DNA from: Sinomicrobium pectinilyticum
GTDB lineage: Bacteria; Bacteroidota; Bacteroidia; Flavobacteriales; Flavobacteriaceae
Direction: 5' to 3'
Length of the DNA stretch: 64,000 nucleotides
NCBI RefSeq assembly: GCF_003725735.1
Contig: NZ_RJTM01000102.1
Span: 1 to 64,000, forward strand
Shown: positions 16,557 through 26,147 of the stretch, piece after piece
Position numbering within the stretch: the stretch's first letter is position 1
Layout: every line of letters starts with the position of its first letter
Program-made: the position numbers and the translations under genes
The notes under the pieces: model-generated
What the model was told of the DNA's origin: nothing
Seen by the model: the letters and a program-made list of their open reading frames with translations, nothing else
Databases searched by the model: none

Positions 16557-17301
16557 TTTCAAATTGATAGCGACATCAACGTGATGTGTCAAAAGATTCA
16601 TCACTTACAAAGTCTCTCGACTGGAAAAAACCGTCAATTATTGCCCACGAGAGTCCGTAAAGTCGCCCATTATTGTTTGGAAGTTATATCTTTGTGGTAT
16701 ATTCCAACAGGGCGGCCTTTGCGTTTGGACTTCCAGGGGCAAGCCGAGAATATCGAATAGATTTCTTGGCGAGGTTTAACTTGACGGTTTACCTCCAGCT
16801 GGAAGGAGCAAAGGTTGTCCTGTTGGATCTATATGACAATCCACCTCAATTTCCTGAGAGGCTCGTTTATAAAACTAACCTTATGAGAACGAGCAAGACT
16901 AAACCGTTAAAGTACCCAAACCATAAATTACTATTAGATAGTATTACAATTTGTGATGCTGTTAGGATACAATCCCAATCGCTTCAATCCATTTTAAAGA
17001 ACATCAAATGCGCCCCGGAATGAGGGCGCAACAAAAGACGTCGGGCAGTAAAAGTAGGCGTTAAGCCATCTTTGCCAATGGTACAAAACACCGCTGGCCA
17101 CTGCCGGACAGTACCGACCCTGCGCGATAAGGAAACGTTACGGTTTGCTTTAGGAGAGGTGCGGTTGTTTGCCTTTCAGTTTACAAATTCACATCCTAAA
17201 GGTAGATGGTCATTCCCATTTTTGCAAATTTTATCTGATTTTCTGTTGGCGTGGGTGTTGGTTTTTATACTTAACACACTAATCACTCAAATGTCGGAAT
17301 T
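16557..17301 (+). other. Unexplained structured region between XRE gene and SusC
   Basis: 745 bp with a strong promoter at its left edge. The early transcript can fold: ACATCA/TGATGT around 16573-16588 and CTCTCG/CGAGAG at 16614-16619 and 16648-16653. Further on is GCGCCC/GGGCGC (17010-17029) and GGTAC/GTACC near 17080-17116. A second TATCTTTG box lies at 16687-16694. A 116-codon frame (16673-17023) begins only at TTG and I do not trust it. The part from 16600 to 17160 is less AT-rich than its surroundings. It may be a long SusC leader, a non-coding RNA or the relic of a mobile element. Confidence 0.4.
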
Positions 17302-20301
17302 ATGAAACACGCCACATTAGCAGGGTTCTCCTGCTGGTGCCCCATTACTATTGCCTTAATTTTACTTAGCCTACCGGTGTCCCTTAAAGCATCACTACCT
17401 TTTCAATCTTTCACTCAACACCAAATTACCGGGACGGTAACGGACGGTAACGGGAAGCCTTTGGGTGGTGTTAATATCATCATTTCCGGAAAACGACAAG
17501 GGACGATTTCTGATTTTGACGGAACGTATACTATTATGGCTTCTCCTCTGGATACTTTAGTATATTCCTTCGTTGGATTTAAGACGTTGGAGGAAAGGGT
17601 AGGAGGTAGGCTTACTATTGATGTGGTGATGGAGGAGGATGTTACCGCTTTGGGAGAGGTCACGGTGAATGCGGGGTACTATACGGTAAAAGAGAAGGAA
17701 CGGACGGGGAATATATCCCGGGTTACCTCTGAAGAAATCGAGTTGCAACCGGTAGTAAGCCCTATACAGGCTCTACAGGGCCGCATGGCCGGTGTGGAAA
17801 TTTTACCGGGAGGGAGCCAACCGGGAATGGCCTCTACGATTCGCATCCGGGGACAGAACAGTTTGCGTGCAGAAGGTAATTTTCCATTGTATATTATAGA
17901 CGGGGTTCCCCTGAATTCCACTCCGATGGAAAGCAACAGCCTTTTGGGGAGTACGGGTATAGATCCTTTAAACAATCTGAACTTATCCAATATAGAAAGT
18001 ATCGAGGTATTAAAAGATGCCGATGCTACGGCAATTTATGGCTCCCGGGGGGCTAACGGGGTAATTTTGATCACTACCAAAAGAGGGCAACAACAAAAGA
18101 CGGAAATAGAAGCCCGGATATATGCAGGTATGGCTACAGTGCCAAATAGGTTAGATTTGCTCAATACGGAGCAATATCTGCAAATCCGGAAAAAAGCTTT
18201 TGAGAACGATGGTGTAGTACCCGATGCATCCAATGCTTATGATTTGGTCTTATGGGACCAAAACCGGTATACCGATTGGCAGGATTTCTTTTTTGGTGGT
18301 ACTTCATACATTACGGATGTTAATTTAGCGGCCTCCGGAGGTAATGAAACCACTTCTTTTAGAATAGGAGGTTCTTACCATAAGCAAGGAACAGTATATC
18401 CCGGAGATTATGACTATAGCAAGCTAACCGCGGGATTGCATCTCAACCATACTTCGGAGAGCAAAAAACTGGGCATTGACCTTTCGGTAAATTATGGGAT
18501 GGATACAAACAACCTGGTAGGGAATGTGAATGTATCCTCCAATGTATTTATGTTGCCACCGAACGCTCCTGCTGTTTTTAATGAAGACGGTAGCTTGCAT
18601 TGGGTAGCATGGAACGAGGCAGGTGCGGACAATCCTTTAGCCGGCTTTTATAATACCAGTAAGACACAGGCAGGTAATCTGGTGTCCAACCTGGGAATTT
18701 CTTACCAGCTCTTATCCGGGCTTAGCCTCAAAACTAATGTAGGGTATTCGTATTTCCATAGCCAGGAATTGATGAAAATGCCTAAAAGATCATACAATCC
18801 TTCGAATTGGGGAAATATAGACCATAGGTCCCTACATCTGCAATCCGACAGGAAATCCTGGATTATAGAACCCCAGTTGGTATATAGTACGAAGATCGCG
18901 GAAGGAAAATTGGATGCACTGTTGGGAGGAACTTTTCAGAAAAGTAAAAACAGTAGTTTAGGTGTACAGGGTGTAGGCTATGTAGCCGAATCGTTAATCG
19001 GCAATTTAGATGCCGCAGAAAGTATGGTCAATGGAACCAGCCAAAACACCGCGTATGCATATAGTGCCCTGTTTGCCCGTTTGGGCTATAACTGGAAGCA
19101 AAAATACTTTATAAACCTTACCGGGAGAAGGGATGGCTCCTCCCGTTTTGGACCAGGTAAGCGTTTTTCAAACTTCGGTGCCGTTGGTGGTGCCTGGATA
19201 TTTTCGGAAGAACCTTTTATTCAGAACAATATACCGTTTTTAAGCTTTGGCAAATTACGGGGAAGTTATGGTACTACCGGGAATGACCAGATCGGGGATT
19301 ACGGTTACCTGGATGCTTATGAAGCCACACCCGGCCCTGGTGGATTATATCCTACCGGGCTTTCCAATCCCGATTATTCCTGGGAGATTAATAAAAAGCT
19401 GGAAGCAGCCATAGAACTGGGTTTTCTTGCGGACCGGATAAATCTCGGTTTGAGCTGGTACCGCAACCGTTCTTCCAACCAGTTGGTAGGCTACCCGCTC
19501 CCGGGGCTTACCGGTTTTCCTACGGTCCAGGCCAATTTACCGGCTACTGTAGAAAATACAGGTTGGGAGGTGGAAGTGTCTTCCCTGAATATCCGGTCTG
19601 AAGATTTCCGTTGGCAAACCTTTTTTAACATCAGTTTTCCTGAAAATAAACTGGTTAGTTATCCTGATATTGAGCAATCTTCCTATGCCAATACCTACCG
19701 TGTGGGACATCCGCTCAATATTTCACTGCTGTACAGGTATGAAGGTGTTGATCCGGAGACAGGCTTTTATAGTATAGCCGATATCAACGAAGATGGCCGG
19801 CTGGATTATGAAGACCGCGTGGTGATTTGGGACCGGGGCCGGAAATTTTTCGGAGGAATAAGCAACAACATAAGCTATAAGAATTTTTCCCTCCAATTTT
19901 TATGGGAGTTTGTCAAACAAGAAGGGAAGATAAGTTCGCTTATGGAGGCAGGTCCGTATGGGAATTCACGTATGGAGGTAATGCAGGCGCTTCAAGAGGG
20001 AAGCAAGTTTCAACGGATTTCACAATCTTCACAGGCTACTACGGCTTATTCTAATGTCTTAAATACCGTTTTCCTTGTTGAAGATGCCTCCTTTCTACGG
20101 TTAAAAACACTTTCCCTGGGATATTCGATTCCCGCTGAAGTGTTACAAACCACAGGGATAAAAGGGTGTAAACTTTTTCTGAATGGTCAAAACCTGATCA
20201 CGCTTACCAATTATAGTGGAATGGACCCGGAAAGGCCCGGCCCGGGAACCTCATTTGCCGGACTACGTACGATAACTTGTGGGGTGCAACTAAACTTTTA
20301 A
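17302..20301 (+). CDS. SusC/RagA-family TonB-dependent outer-membrane transporter
   Basis: The product has 999 residues with a signal peptide. Residues about 40-125 are the carboxypeptidase-regulatory-like beta-sandwich ('ITGTVTDGNGKPLGGVNIII'), then a plug domain with 'NAGYYTVKEKERTGNISRV', 'PLYIIDGVPL' and 'LKDADATAIYGSRGANGVIL', which are hallmark SusC motifs. The rest is a 22-strand barrel ending in Phe ('TCGVQLNF'). SusC works with SusD as a lidded importer for large ligands, energised by TonB. The gene is 4 nt from susD, and an M16 peptidase follows. That suggests peptide rather than glycan traffic, since no glycoside hydrolase is present. Confidence 0.95.
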   Translation: MKHATLAGFSCWCPITIALILLSLPVSLKASLPFQSFTQHQITGTVTDGNGKPLGGVNIIISGKRQGTISDFDGTYTIMASPLDTLVYSFVGFKTLEERVGGRLTIDVVMEEDVTALGEVTVNAGYYTVKEKERTGNISRVTSEEIELQPVVSPIQALQGRMAGVEILPGGSQPGMASTIRIRGQNSLRAEGNFPLYIIDGVPLNSTPMESNSLLGSTGIDPLNNLNLSNIESIEVLKDADATAIYGSRGANGVILITTKRGQQQKTEIEARIYAGMATVPNRLDLLNTEQYLQIRKKAFENDGVVPDASNAYDLVLWDQNRYTDWQDFFFGGTSYITDVNLAASGGNETTSFRIGGSYHKQGTVYPGDYDYSKLTAGLHLNHTSESKKLGIDLSVNYGMDTNNLVGNVNVSSNVFMLPPNAPAVFNEDGSLHWVAWNEAGADNPLAGFYNTSKTQAGNLVSNLGISYQLLSGLSLKTNVGYSYFHSQELMKMPKRSYNPSNWGNIDHRSLHLQSDRKSWIIEPQLVYSTKIAEGKLDALLGGTFQKSKNSSLGVQGVGYVAESLIGNLDAAESMVNGTSQNTAYAYSALFARLGYNWKQKYFINLTGRRDGSSRFGPGKRFSNFGAVGGAWIFSEEPFIQNNIPFLSFGKLRGSYGTTGNDQIGDYGYLDAYEATPGPGGLYPTGLSNPDYSWEINKKLEAAIELGFLADRINLGLSWYRNRSSNQLVGYPLPGLTGFPTVQANLPATVENTGWEVEVSSLNIRSEDFRWQTFFNISFPENKLVSYPDIEQSSYANTYRVGHPLNISLLYRYEGVDPETGFYSIADINEDGRLDYEDRVVIWDRGRKFFGGISNNISYKNFSLQFLWEFVKQEGKISSLMEAGPYGNSRMEVMQALQEGSKFQRISQSSQATTAYSNVLNTVFLVEDASFLRLKTLSLGYSIPAEVLQTTGIKGCKLFLNGQNLITLTNYSGMDPERPGPGTSFAGLRTITCGVQLNF

Positions 20302-20305
20302 AAAC

Positions 20306-21715
20306 ATGGATATGAAATTATCAATATATATTAAACGGTTCGTAATCATAATGGTTTGTTGTTGCATGGTTTCCTGTGAAAGTTTTGTAGAAGTAGACGC
20401 ACCGGATCATAAAATAGTGAGTGAAGCGGTCTTTGACGATGATGCTATGGCCATTAGTGTTATGACTGGTATATACAACCAGTTATTCAGGGCTTTTTTC
20501 AGTAGTGGCGGATCGGATAGCGTTACTGCTCTGGCCGGACTGTCTGCCGATAATTTGCGGTGCATAAGGACAACAGACCCTACCCGCCTGGAATTTGAAC
20601 AAAACGAAATTTTGCCCAACAACCCCAGGAACCTTAATGTATGGACCAGCGCCTATAATATCATTTATATGACAAACTCCTTATTGGAGGGATTGACAAA
20701 TTCCGGAAAAATTACGGAAGAAATCCGTAACCAATTGGAAGGAGAAGCCAAATTTGTTCGTGCCTTTACTTATTTCTACCTGGTTAATTTATACGGCGGA
20801 GTCCCTTTGGTATTAACTACCGATTATAGGGTAAATGCGTTGGCTGTAAGGGATACGGAAGAAGAGGTTTATCAGCAGATTATAGAAGACCTGGAAGATG
20901 CCATGGATAAATTAGAGGAGAACTATATAAATGGGGAACGCACCCAGGTCAACACTTTTGTTGTTATGGCATTACTGGCAAGAGTAAACCTTTATCAGCA
21001 AAATTGGGAAGAGGCAGAGAGACTAAGTACCCAGGTGATTTCCCAGGCAGGTACTTATGAAATACTGGAAGATCCTGACCAGGTTTTTCTGGCCAATAGC
21101 CATGAAGCCATTTGGCAGCTATCTCCTGTTGGCAGGGGGAGTGCTTCAACGAATACTAATGAGGGGAGTATTTTTATTATTAATCCCAGGATAACAGCTT
21201 TATCACACCTAAAATTGTCAGACGATATCGTAGGGACTTTTCAATCCCCGGATAAACGTTTATCGCATTGGGTGGGTTTTCATGAGGGACTGGCTGTCCA
21301 TTATGCCTATAAATATAAGATAAGGAACAGTACAGCAGATATTACCGAATATTCCATGGTACTTCGATTGGCAGAACAATACCTGATACGGGCTGAGGCC
21401 AGAGCTATGCAAGGCAAGCTAAAGGAAGCCATAGCAGACCTGGATGTGATACGAAACAGGGCAAACTTAGATCTAATATCAGATATCAATCCGGGAATAG
21501 ATCAAGAGGCTTTGCTGGAGAAAATCATGGAAGAAAGAAGGAAAGAGTTTTTTACGGAATGGGGCCACCGGTGGCTGGACTTAAAGCGTACCGGAACTGC
21601 CAGCGAAGTCTTAGGAACGGGCCATCCGTTATGGCAGGATACCGATATACGGTATCCCATACCGGAAGAAGAGCGGATAAAAAACCCGAATCTCGGCCAA
21701 AACAATGGGTATTAA
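20306..21715 (+). CDS. SusD/RagB-family surface lipoprotein
   Basis: The product has 469 residues; the ATG at 20312 is an alternative start. The lipobox is MVSC, followed by 'ESFVEVDAP', typical of SusD. Helical TPR-like segments include 'AYNIIYMTNSLLEGL', 'GEAKFVRAFTYFYLVNLYGG' and 'LIRAEARAMQGKLKEAIADL'. The C-terminal block 'ERRKEFFTEWGHRWLDLKRT' and 'YPIPEEERIKNPNLGQN' is diagnostic for RagB/SusD. It forms the ligand-binding lid over the SusC barrel on the cell surface. The length is a little under the usual 500-550 residues. Confidence 0.95.
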   Translation: MDMKLSIYIKRFVIIMVCCCMVSCESFVEVDAPDHKIVSEAVFDDDAMAISVMTGIYNQLFRAFFSSGGSDSVTALAGLSADNLRCIRTTDPTRLEFEQNEILPNNPRNLNVWTSAYNIIYMTNSLLEGLTNSGKITEEIRNQLEGEAKFVRAFTYFYLVNLYGGVPLVLTTDYRVNALAVRDTEEEVYQQIIEDLEDAMDKLEENYINGERTQVNTFVVMALLARVNLYQQNWEEAERLSTQVISQAGTYEILEDPDQVFLANSHEAIWQLSPVGRGSASTNTNEGSIFIINPRITALSHLKLSDDIVGTFQSPDKRLSHWVGFHEGLAVHYAYKYKIRNSTADITEYSMVLRLAEQYLIRAEARAMQGKLKEAIADLDVIRNRANLDLISDINPGIDQEALLEKIMEERRKEFFTEWGHRWLDLKRTGTASEVLGTGHPLWQDTDIRYPIPEEERIKNPNLGQNNGY

Positions 21716-21738
21716 TTTAATCATAGTACAATTAGCAT

Positions 21739-24615
21739 ATGGACGCTCTATATAGATTGCTCATTTTTGTTACAATTATCGTATGTTCTTTTACACCTGC
21801 GATGGCACAATCGGAGCCTGGCCCTATGGCCGACACTTTACTCCTGGATAACAGTATAAGACATGGACGTTTACCTAATGGTTTTACGTATTACATGAAA
21901 TCACTAACCAAAGATCAACCCAAGCTGTATTTAAATTTTTACGTAAAGGCAGGGTATAACCAGGAGGATAAAGGGCAGCTCAACCTGGCCCATGCCCTGG
22001 AACATCTGGCATTTGAAACCACGGAAAATTTTCCTTTAGGATTATTTAATACCCTGGAGGTCGGGTTGTATCGCTTTAACGGAAGCACCGGCTCAAAAGG
22101 TACGAATTATAATTTTGATGTGCCGATAAACAATGTAGCGATTTTGGATACCGCTTTTCTATGGTTTAAAGATATTGCTACCGGGCTTACCTTATCCGAT
22201 ACCGATATTGACCATATCAGGGAAGAGTTACGACAGGAATTCCTGCTAAAGAACGGCAAAGATTTAAATAAGAGATTTGCAGAAGCAAATTTGCAAGCTG
22301 CGTTATTTCCGGGAAGAAAAAGCCGTGACCATTTTTTTGAGCACCTAAAAGCATTTAAGCCAGAAACATTAAGGCGTTTTTATAAGGATTGGTATCGCCC
22401 GGATTTGATGGCGTTAAGCGTCATCGGAAACATAAAGGACCTGGATGCGATGGAAAGGAAAATAAAAGAAACCTTTTCCGATATTCGTCCCCATAAGAAT
22501 CCGAGGATACATGTGGATTTTGATTCCATCTATTTTGAACGACCGTCTCAGTATGTTGTTGTGGAAAAGCCAACAGGGGCAACTTCATCCATGCACAATG
22601 GTGATGTTGAAATTCAATTATTTTTCAGGGCCCCGGATGTGGCCGAAAAAATGCATACGTTGGATGGCATTAAAAGGTTAATCCGGTTACAACTGCTGAT
22701 CGCCTTAGTAAGTGAACGTCTTAACGTAGCTACACATGCCTATAACTCTTTTTATGCAGGTGCTTTCGATCCGTACACATATGGTGACTTCCCTCCGACA
22801 TTAGGCATTAAGATCAATGCAGAGCATTATGAAACAAGGACCGCATTGCAGCAGACAATACAAGTATTGCACCAACTCCAAAAATATGGTGCTCTTGAAC
22901 AGGAATGGACTACTATTAAAAAAGAACGGCTTCAATCCATAAACAATACGGACAGTGCGTATGCCAAATATTGGGTCAATGAAATAGGGAACCAATTTTT
23001 ACATGGACAAGCCCTACCATCTAATAAACAAGCCCTTTTAAAAAAGTGGCTATCTGATCTTTCTTTAGGAGATTTTAATGATTTTGTTCGTGAGTTTCTC
23101 TCCAAGACGCCGGAAGATATCGGCATCATAGTCCCTACCGGGGATAAAGCGTTGTCCTATGGAGAGCAGGAAATACGCTCCCGGATAAAAAATGCTTTTA
23201 AGAAACCGGTACACCCTTACATGCTACCTGAAACACCTACTGTGTTGATGCCCGTTGAGAAGACTGTGGGACTAAAGGAGAAAGGCTATATAGATAAAGG
23301 CATAGGAGAATCCGGGGCCAGGGAACTGGTTTTGGATAATGGCATACAGGTGGTCTTAAAATCCTATATACCATCTCCGGGGGTATATAGTGATAAGATT
23401 ATGCTGCATGGCTTTAGCCCGAAGGGAGCCTCTTGTGCTTCCAAAGAAGATTATTATGCTGCCCTGCTGGCTCCGGGTATTGTGAAAAATGCCGGGGTGG
23501 GGGCTATGGACAAGTTTATGTTAAAGCGTTTCCTTTCAAACACCAGTATTTCGGTTTCTCCGTATATTGGATATTACGAAACGGGAATAACAGCAAACGC
23601 TGCCTTGAATGATGTGGAAAAAATGCTGCAACTGATTTATCTCTATATTACTACCCCACGTAAAGACCAGGAAGCTTTTAAAGACTGGAAACTGGAAGAA
23701 CAAAAGTCCTATTATAATTCCTCCTCTAACATCATCCAGGCAGATTTTTATAATGCTATTGGAGAAATTACCGGGGACAGTTCGGTGAGAAGAAACCCTT
23801 TGAGCAGTAAAAGAGCCCTTCAAGGAACAAAACGTTTTAGAGGTATAAAGCAAGCCAACCTGGATAAGGCCTATGAAGCATACAAAAGTCTCTTTGGTCA
23901 TGCCAAAGATTTTACATTTTTAATCAGTGGAGCGTTTGCTATGGATTCCGTATTGCCTTTAGTACAGAAATATTTGGGGAACCTTCCCGATATATCCGAT
24001 TCACCTCAGTGTAGCCAGAAGCCGGCAAATACCGACGCCCCTTCTAACGGCCTCTCATACCATGAAATACCGCCCCCGGATTATCAAATGCATAATACCA
24101 GTTATAGTTTGCGCTTTATGTCAAAAGCATCTGATATGGATGATTGGCGGGAGGAGATAAAAATACGAGCTTTGGGTAGAATTGCCATGCTAAAAGCCTG
24201 GTCACTGCGCTTTGAAAAGGGATATTCGTTATATGACCTAAGTGCATCCGGACAGTTAAACAAGGATAAATCACGATATGAAATCAGTATTAACTTTAAC
24301 TGTGAATTGAAGGAATTGCCATTACTGCGAGGGGACAGCAAAAAGATTATTCACCAAATAAAATCAGGCCAGGTAACACGGGAAATACTTCAAAAAACAT
24401 TTAAGGAACTAAAATCTGCGTATAATCAAACAAACGCCACGACCCCAAGGGAAATGCAACATAGACTTTATAACCATTATCGTTATGAGTTGTCCTGGGT
24501 CGATTCTGTTGAAGCTGAAAACTATATTGAATCGTTAACCCTTAAAGATATTATGGATGCCGCTAATGTATACTGTAAGGAGGAAAACTTATTTGAATTT
24601 GTAATGAAAAATTAA
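21739..24615 (+). CDS. M16 (insulinase/pitrilysin) family zinc metallopeptidase
   Basis: The product has 958 residues with a signal peptide cleaved after AMAQ, so it acts outside the cytoplasm. The inverted zinc motif HxxEH is intact at H85-A-L-E88-H89. The third ligand probably comes from 'IREELRQEF' about 75 residues later. The usual two halves are seen: 'DNSIRHGRLPNGFTYYMKS' starts the active half, and 'ARELVLDNGIQVVLKSY' starts the inactive half near residue 530. M16 enzymes form a clam-shell that cuts unfolded peptides. The gene lies 23 nt after susD, so imported or surface-bound peptides are the likely substrate. Confidence 0.93.
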   Translation: MDALYRLLIFVTIIVCSFTPAMAQSEPGPMADTLLLDNSIRHGRLPNGFTYYMKSLTKDQPKLYLNFYVKAGYNQEDKGQLNLAHALEHLAFETTENFPLGLFNTLEVGLYRFNGSTGSKGTNYNFDVPINNVAILDTAFLWFKDIATGLTLSDTDIDHIREELRQEFLLKNGKDLNKRFAEANLQAALFPGRKSRDHFFEHLKAFKPETLRRFYKDWYRPDLMALSVIGNIKDLDAMERKIKETFSDIRPHKNPRIHVDFDSIYFERPSQYVVVEKPTGATSSMHNGDVEIQLFFRAPDVAEKMHTLDGIKRLIRLQLLIALVSERLNVATHAYNSFYAGAFDPYTYGDFPPTLGIKINAEHYETRTALQQTIQVLHQLQKYGALEQEWTTIKKERLQSINNTDSAYAKYWVNEIGNQFLHGQALPSNKQALLKKWLSDLSLGDFNDFVREFLSKTPEDIGIIVPTGDKALSYGEQEIRSRIKNAFKKPVHPYMLPETPTVLMPVEKTVGLKEKGYIDKGIGESGARELVLDNGIQVVLKSYIPSPGVYSDKIMLHGFSPKGASCASKEDYYAALLAPGIVKNAGVGAMDKFMLKRFLSNTSISVSPYIGYYETGITANAALNDVEKMLQLIYLYITTPRKDQEAFKDWKLEEQKSYYNSSSNIIQADFYNAIGEITGDSSVRRNPLSSKRALQGTKRFRGIKQANLDKAYEAYKSLFGHAKDFTFLISGAFAMDSVLPLVQKYLGNLPDISDSPQCSQKPANTDAPSNGLSYHEIPPPDYQMHNTSYSLRFMSKASDMDDWREEIKIRALGRIAMLKAWSLRFEKGYSLYDLSASGQLNKDKSRYEISINFNCELKELPLLRGDSKKIIHQIKSGQVTREILQKTFKELKSAYNQTNATTPREMQHRLYNHYRYELSWVDSVEAENYIESLTLKDIMDAANVYCKEENLFEFVMKN

Positions 24616-24660
24616 AAAAACGTTTTGCTGAAGGCCACTTTCGGATATTTTTATAAACAA

Positions 24661-24690
24661 TATCCCGCCAGGAAAATTCTTGACGGGATA
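24661..24690. terminator. Terminator between M16 gene and convergent peptide gene
   Basis: Stem TATCCCG (24661-24667) / CGGGATA (24684-24690) sits between the convergent stop codons at 24615 and 24702 and can serve both strands. Confidence 0.6.
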
Positions 24691-24701
24691 GTTAATCAAA
24701 A

Positions 24702-24962
24702 TTAAAGGTCAATAATGTTGCCATCACCTACTTTTGCAGTTTGAGGGTCCTCGGCATCATAAACCTGATGAACCTGGCCATCAATTCGAACCTGGCAAGG
24801 TTCATTTCCTTCACCACAGTTCAGTTCAACATCTAATGGTTCAAATTCACCATCTACCAAAATATAATCGGTAGTGGGGTCGCTTAATGTCATGGTGGCA
24901 AATGCCATTCCAATGGCCAATATAAAGGCCAACATCGGTAAAATCAATTTAAGACGTTTCAT
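24702..24962 (-). CDS. Small secreted two-cysteine protein, DUF6520-like
   Basis: The product has 86 residues. The signal segment 'LKLILPMLAFILAIGMAFAT' is typical of the short Bacteroidota proteins grouped as DUF6520; my family call is from memory of this signature. The mature part of about 60 residues is acidic and has two Cys nine residues apart region ('LNCGEGNEPCQVRIDGQ'), likely forming a disulfide, and ends 'VGDGNIIDL'. It is convergent to the SusC-SusD-M16 operon. Being exported, acidic and peptide-sized, it is a candidate ligand or substrate of that operon. No function is known to me. Confidence 0.75.
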   Translation of the reverse strand: MKRLKLILPMLAFILAIGMAFATMTLSDPTTDYILVDGEFEPLDVELNCGEGNEPCQVRIDGQVHQVYDAEDPQTAKVGDGNIIDL

Positions 24963-25015
24963 GACTAAAAAAATTAAAAATTACGCCTACTCTATCAGGT
25001 TTTCGGCTTCCCCTG

Positions 25016-25035
25016 TATGTATTGCGCAATACATA
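25016..25035. promoter_or_regulatory. 20-bp perfect palindrome upstream of the small secreted protein
   Basis: TATGTATTGCGCAATACATA is a perfect inverted repeat 54 bp before the start codon of the gene at 24702-24962. Its length and perfect symmetry fit a dimeric regulator binding site in that gene's promoter. The AraC-type regulator 170 bp away is a neighbour, but AraC proteins normally prefer direct repeats, so the binding protein is unknown. Confidence 0.45.
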
Positions 25036-25202
25036 TATTGTACTCGGATAATATTCATTTTTCCGGGATTGCTATAAGCAGTCCCCCTGAATACAGTAAA
25101 ATTAGAACCGGGTTTTACGACGCGAAAGAAAAAAACGGTAAAAATTCTGCAAACCCGGTCAAAACCTTTCCGTTTTTTTCCTTTTTATGTTAAAGTTTAG
25201 CT

Positions 25203-26147
25203 TTACTTGTTTTTCAGGTACCGGCTAAGGGCATAGCGGAAGGATCGTTCATCGTTGTAACCGACGGATAAGTAAACATCCTTTGCACTTAAATCATTAT
25301 GTTCCATTTGCGCAATGGCGTCGGTGACTCTAAGTTTGCTGTAATATTCGTGAGGAGTTATACCATACTCGCGTTTAAAGTGGTTGCGGAGGGTACGTTC
25401 GGTCACCTGAAATTGCAAAGCGAGGAAGCCGGCATTTAGAAGGTCGCTGCGGTAATGGTCGTCCAGGTACATCTTTACCCGGTGGGCCAGCTTGTGATAC
25501 TGTGGCCCCAATACGGAATTATAGTGCCCCAGTATATACGAAAGATACTTCCGCAGGTTACCGTCCAGTACGCCTATATTGTTGTTTGAGTAGCTATACA
25601 CCTTATAAAGCCAGCGCCGTACCTTACGGTCTATACGGCAGGTGTGCATCATGTGGTAGGGCCTGGAGCTGTGCCTGAATTTCTCAAGGATGAACTGGAG
25701 GCCGGGAAAGTCCGTGCTGATGTTTTCCAGCCATTCCGGGGCCATATTTACAAACAGAACGGTGTGATGCCCTTTGCCGGCATGTACCGTATACCGTCCG
25801 CTGCCATAATACAGCATGGCAAATGTATTGGCATGTACTTGTGTAACAGGGCATGTATTTCCGGAGGTGATGGACAGGGTACCCCCAAGCATAAAATAGA
25901 GAAACAACTGTCGCCTGGGAATTTCAAACGGGACAGCCATGGGCCTGTTGGCCTTGATATCAAACATATCGATATAAAATGGGGCACAGTGAATATACTG
26001 GCTTACGATCTCCAGCCCCTGTAAACGGTAGTAATGACATCGCTCGGCAAAGGACATTGGGAAGCGGCACCATTCCGGTAGCTTTTCGACGGGGTTGTCG
26101 TATACTAATTCTTTCGGTTTAAAGACCAGGACGTATGGTGTTTTCAT
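25203..26147 (-). CDS. AraC-family transcriptional regulator
   Basis: The product has 314 residues. The N-terminal 200 residues look like a cupin-type sensing domain ('RRQLFLYFMLGGTLSIT', 'GSGRYTVHAGKGHHTVLFV'). The C-terminal 100 residues hold two helix-turn-helix units: 'AGFLALQFQVTERTLRNHFK' followed by 'REYGITPHEYYSKLRVTDAI' and 'LSAKDVYLSVGYNDERSFRY', the AraC/XylS signature. It is coded on the same strand as the small secreted protein and upstream of it. It may control that gene or the biosynthetic cluster 1.6 kb to the right; the sequence does not decide. Confidence 0.9.
   Translation of the reverse strand: MKTPYVLVFKPKELVYDNPVEKLPEWCRFPMSFAERCHYYRLQGLEIVSQYIHCAPFYIDMFDIKANRPMAVPFEIPRRQLFLYFMLGGTLSITSGNTCPVTQVHANTFAMLYYGSGRYTVHAGKGHHTVLFVNMAPEWLENISTDFPGLQFILEKFRHSSRPYHMMHTCRIDRKVRRWLYKVYSYSNNNIGVLDGNLRKYLSYILGHYNSVLGPQYHKLAHRVKMYLDDHYRSDLLNAGFLALQFQVTERTLRNHFKREYGITPHEYYSKLRVTDAIAQMEHNDLSAKDVYLSVGYNDERSFRYALSRYLKNK

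Noticed and set aside
16673-17023. 116-codon frame upstream of SusC
   Set aside because: It opens only at TTG with a stop just upstream, overlaps structured DNA and resembles no family I know. Kept as part of the unexplained region rather than as a gene.
16557-17301. Retron or diversity-generating element
   Set aside because: No reverse transcriptase gene is present anywhere in the window, and no template/variable repeat pair was seen.
17302-21715. Polysaccharide utilisation locus
   Set aside because: SusC and SusD are present, but there is no glycoside hydrolase, lyase, esterase or glycan sensor nearby. The M16 peptidase points to peptides instead.
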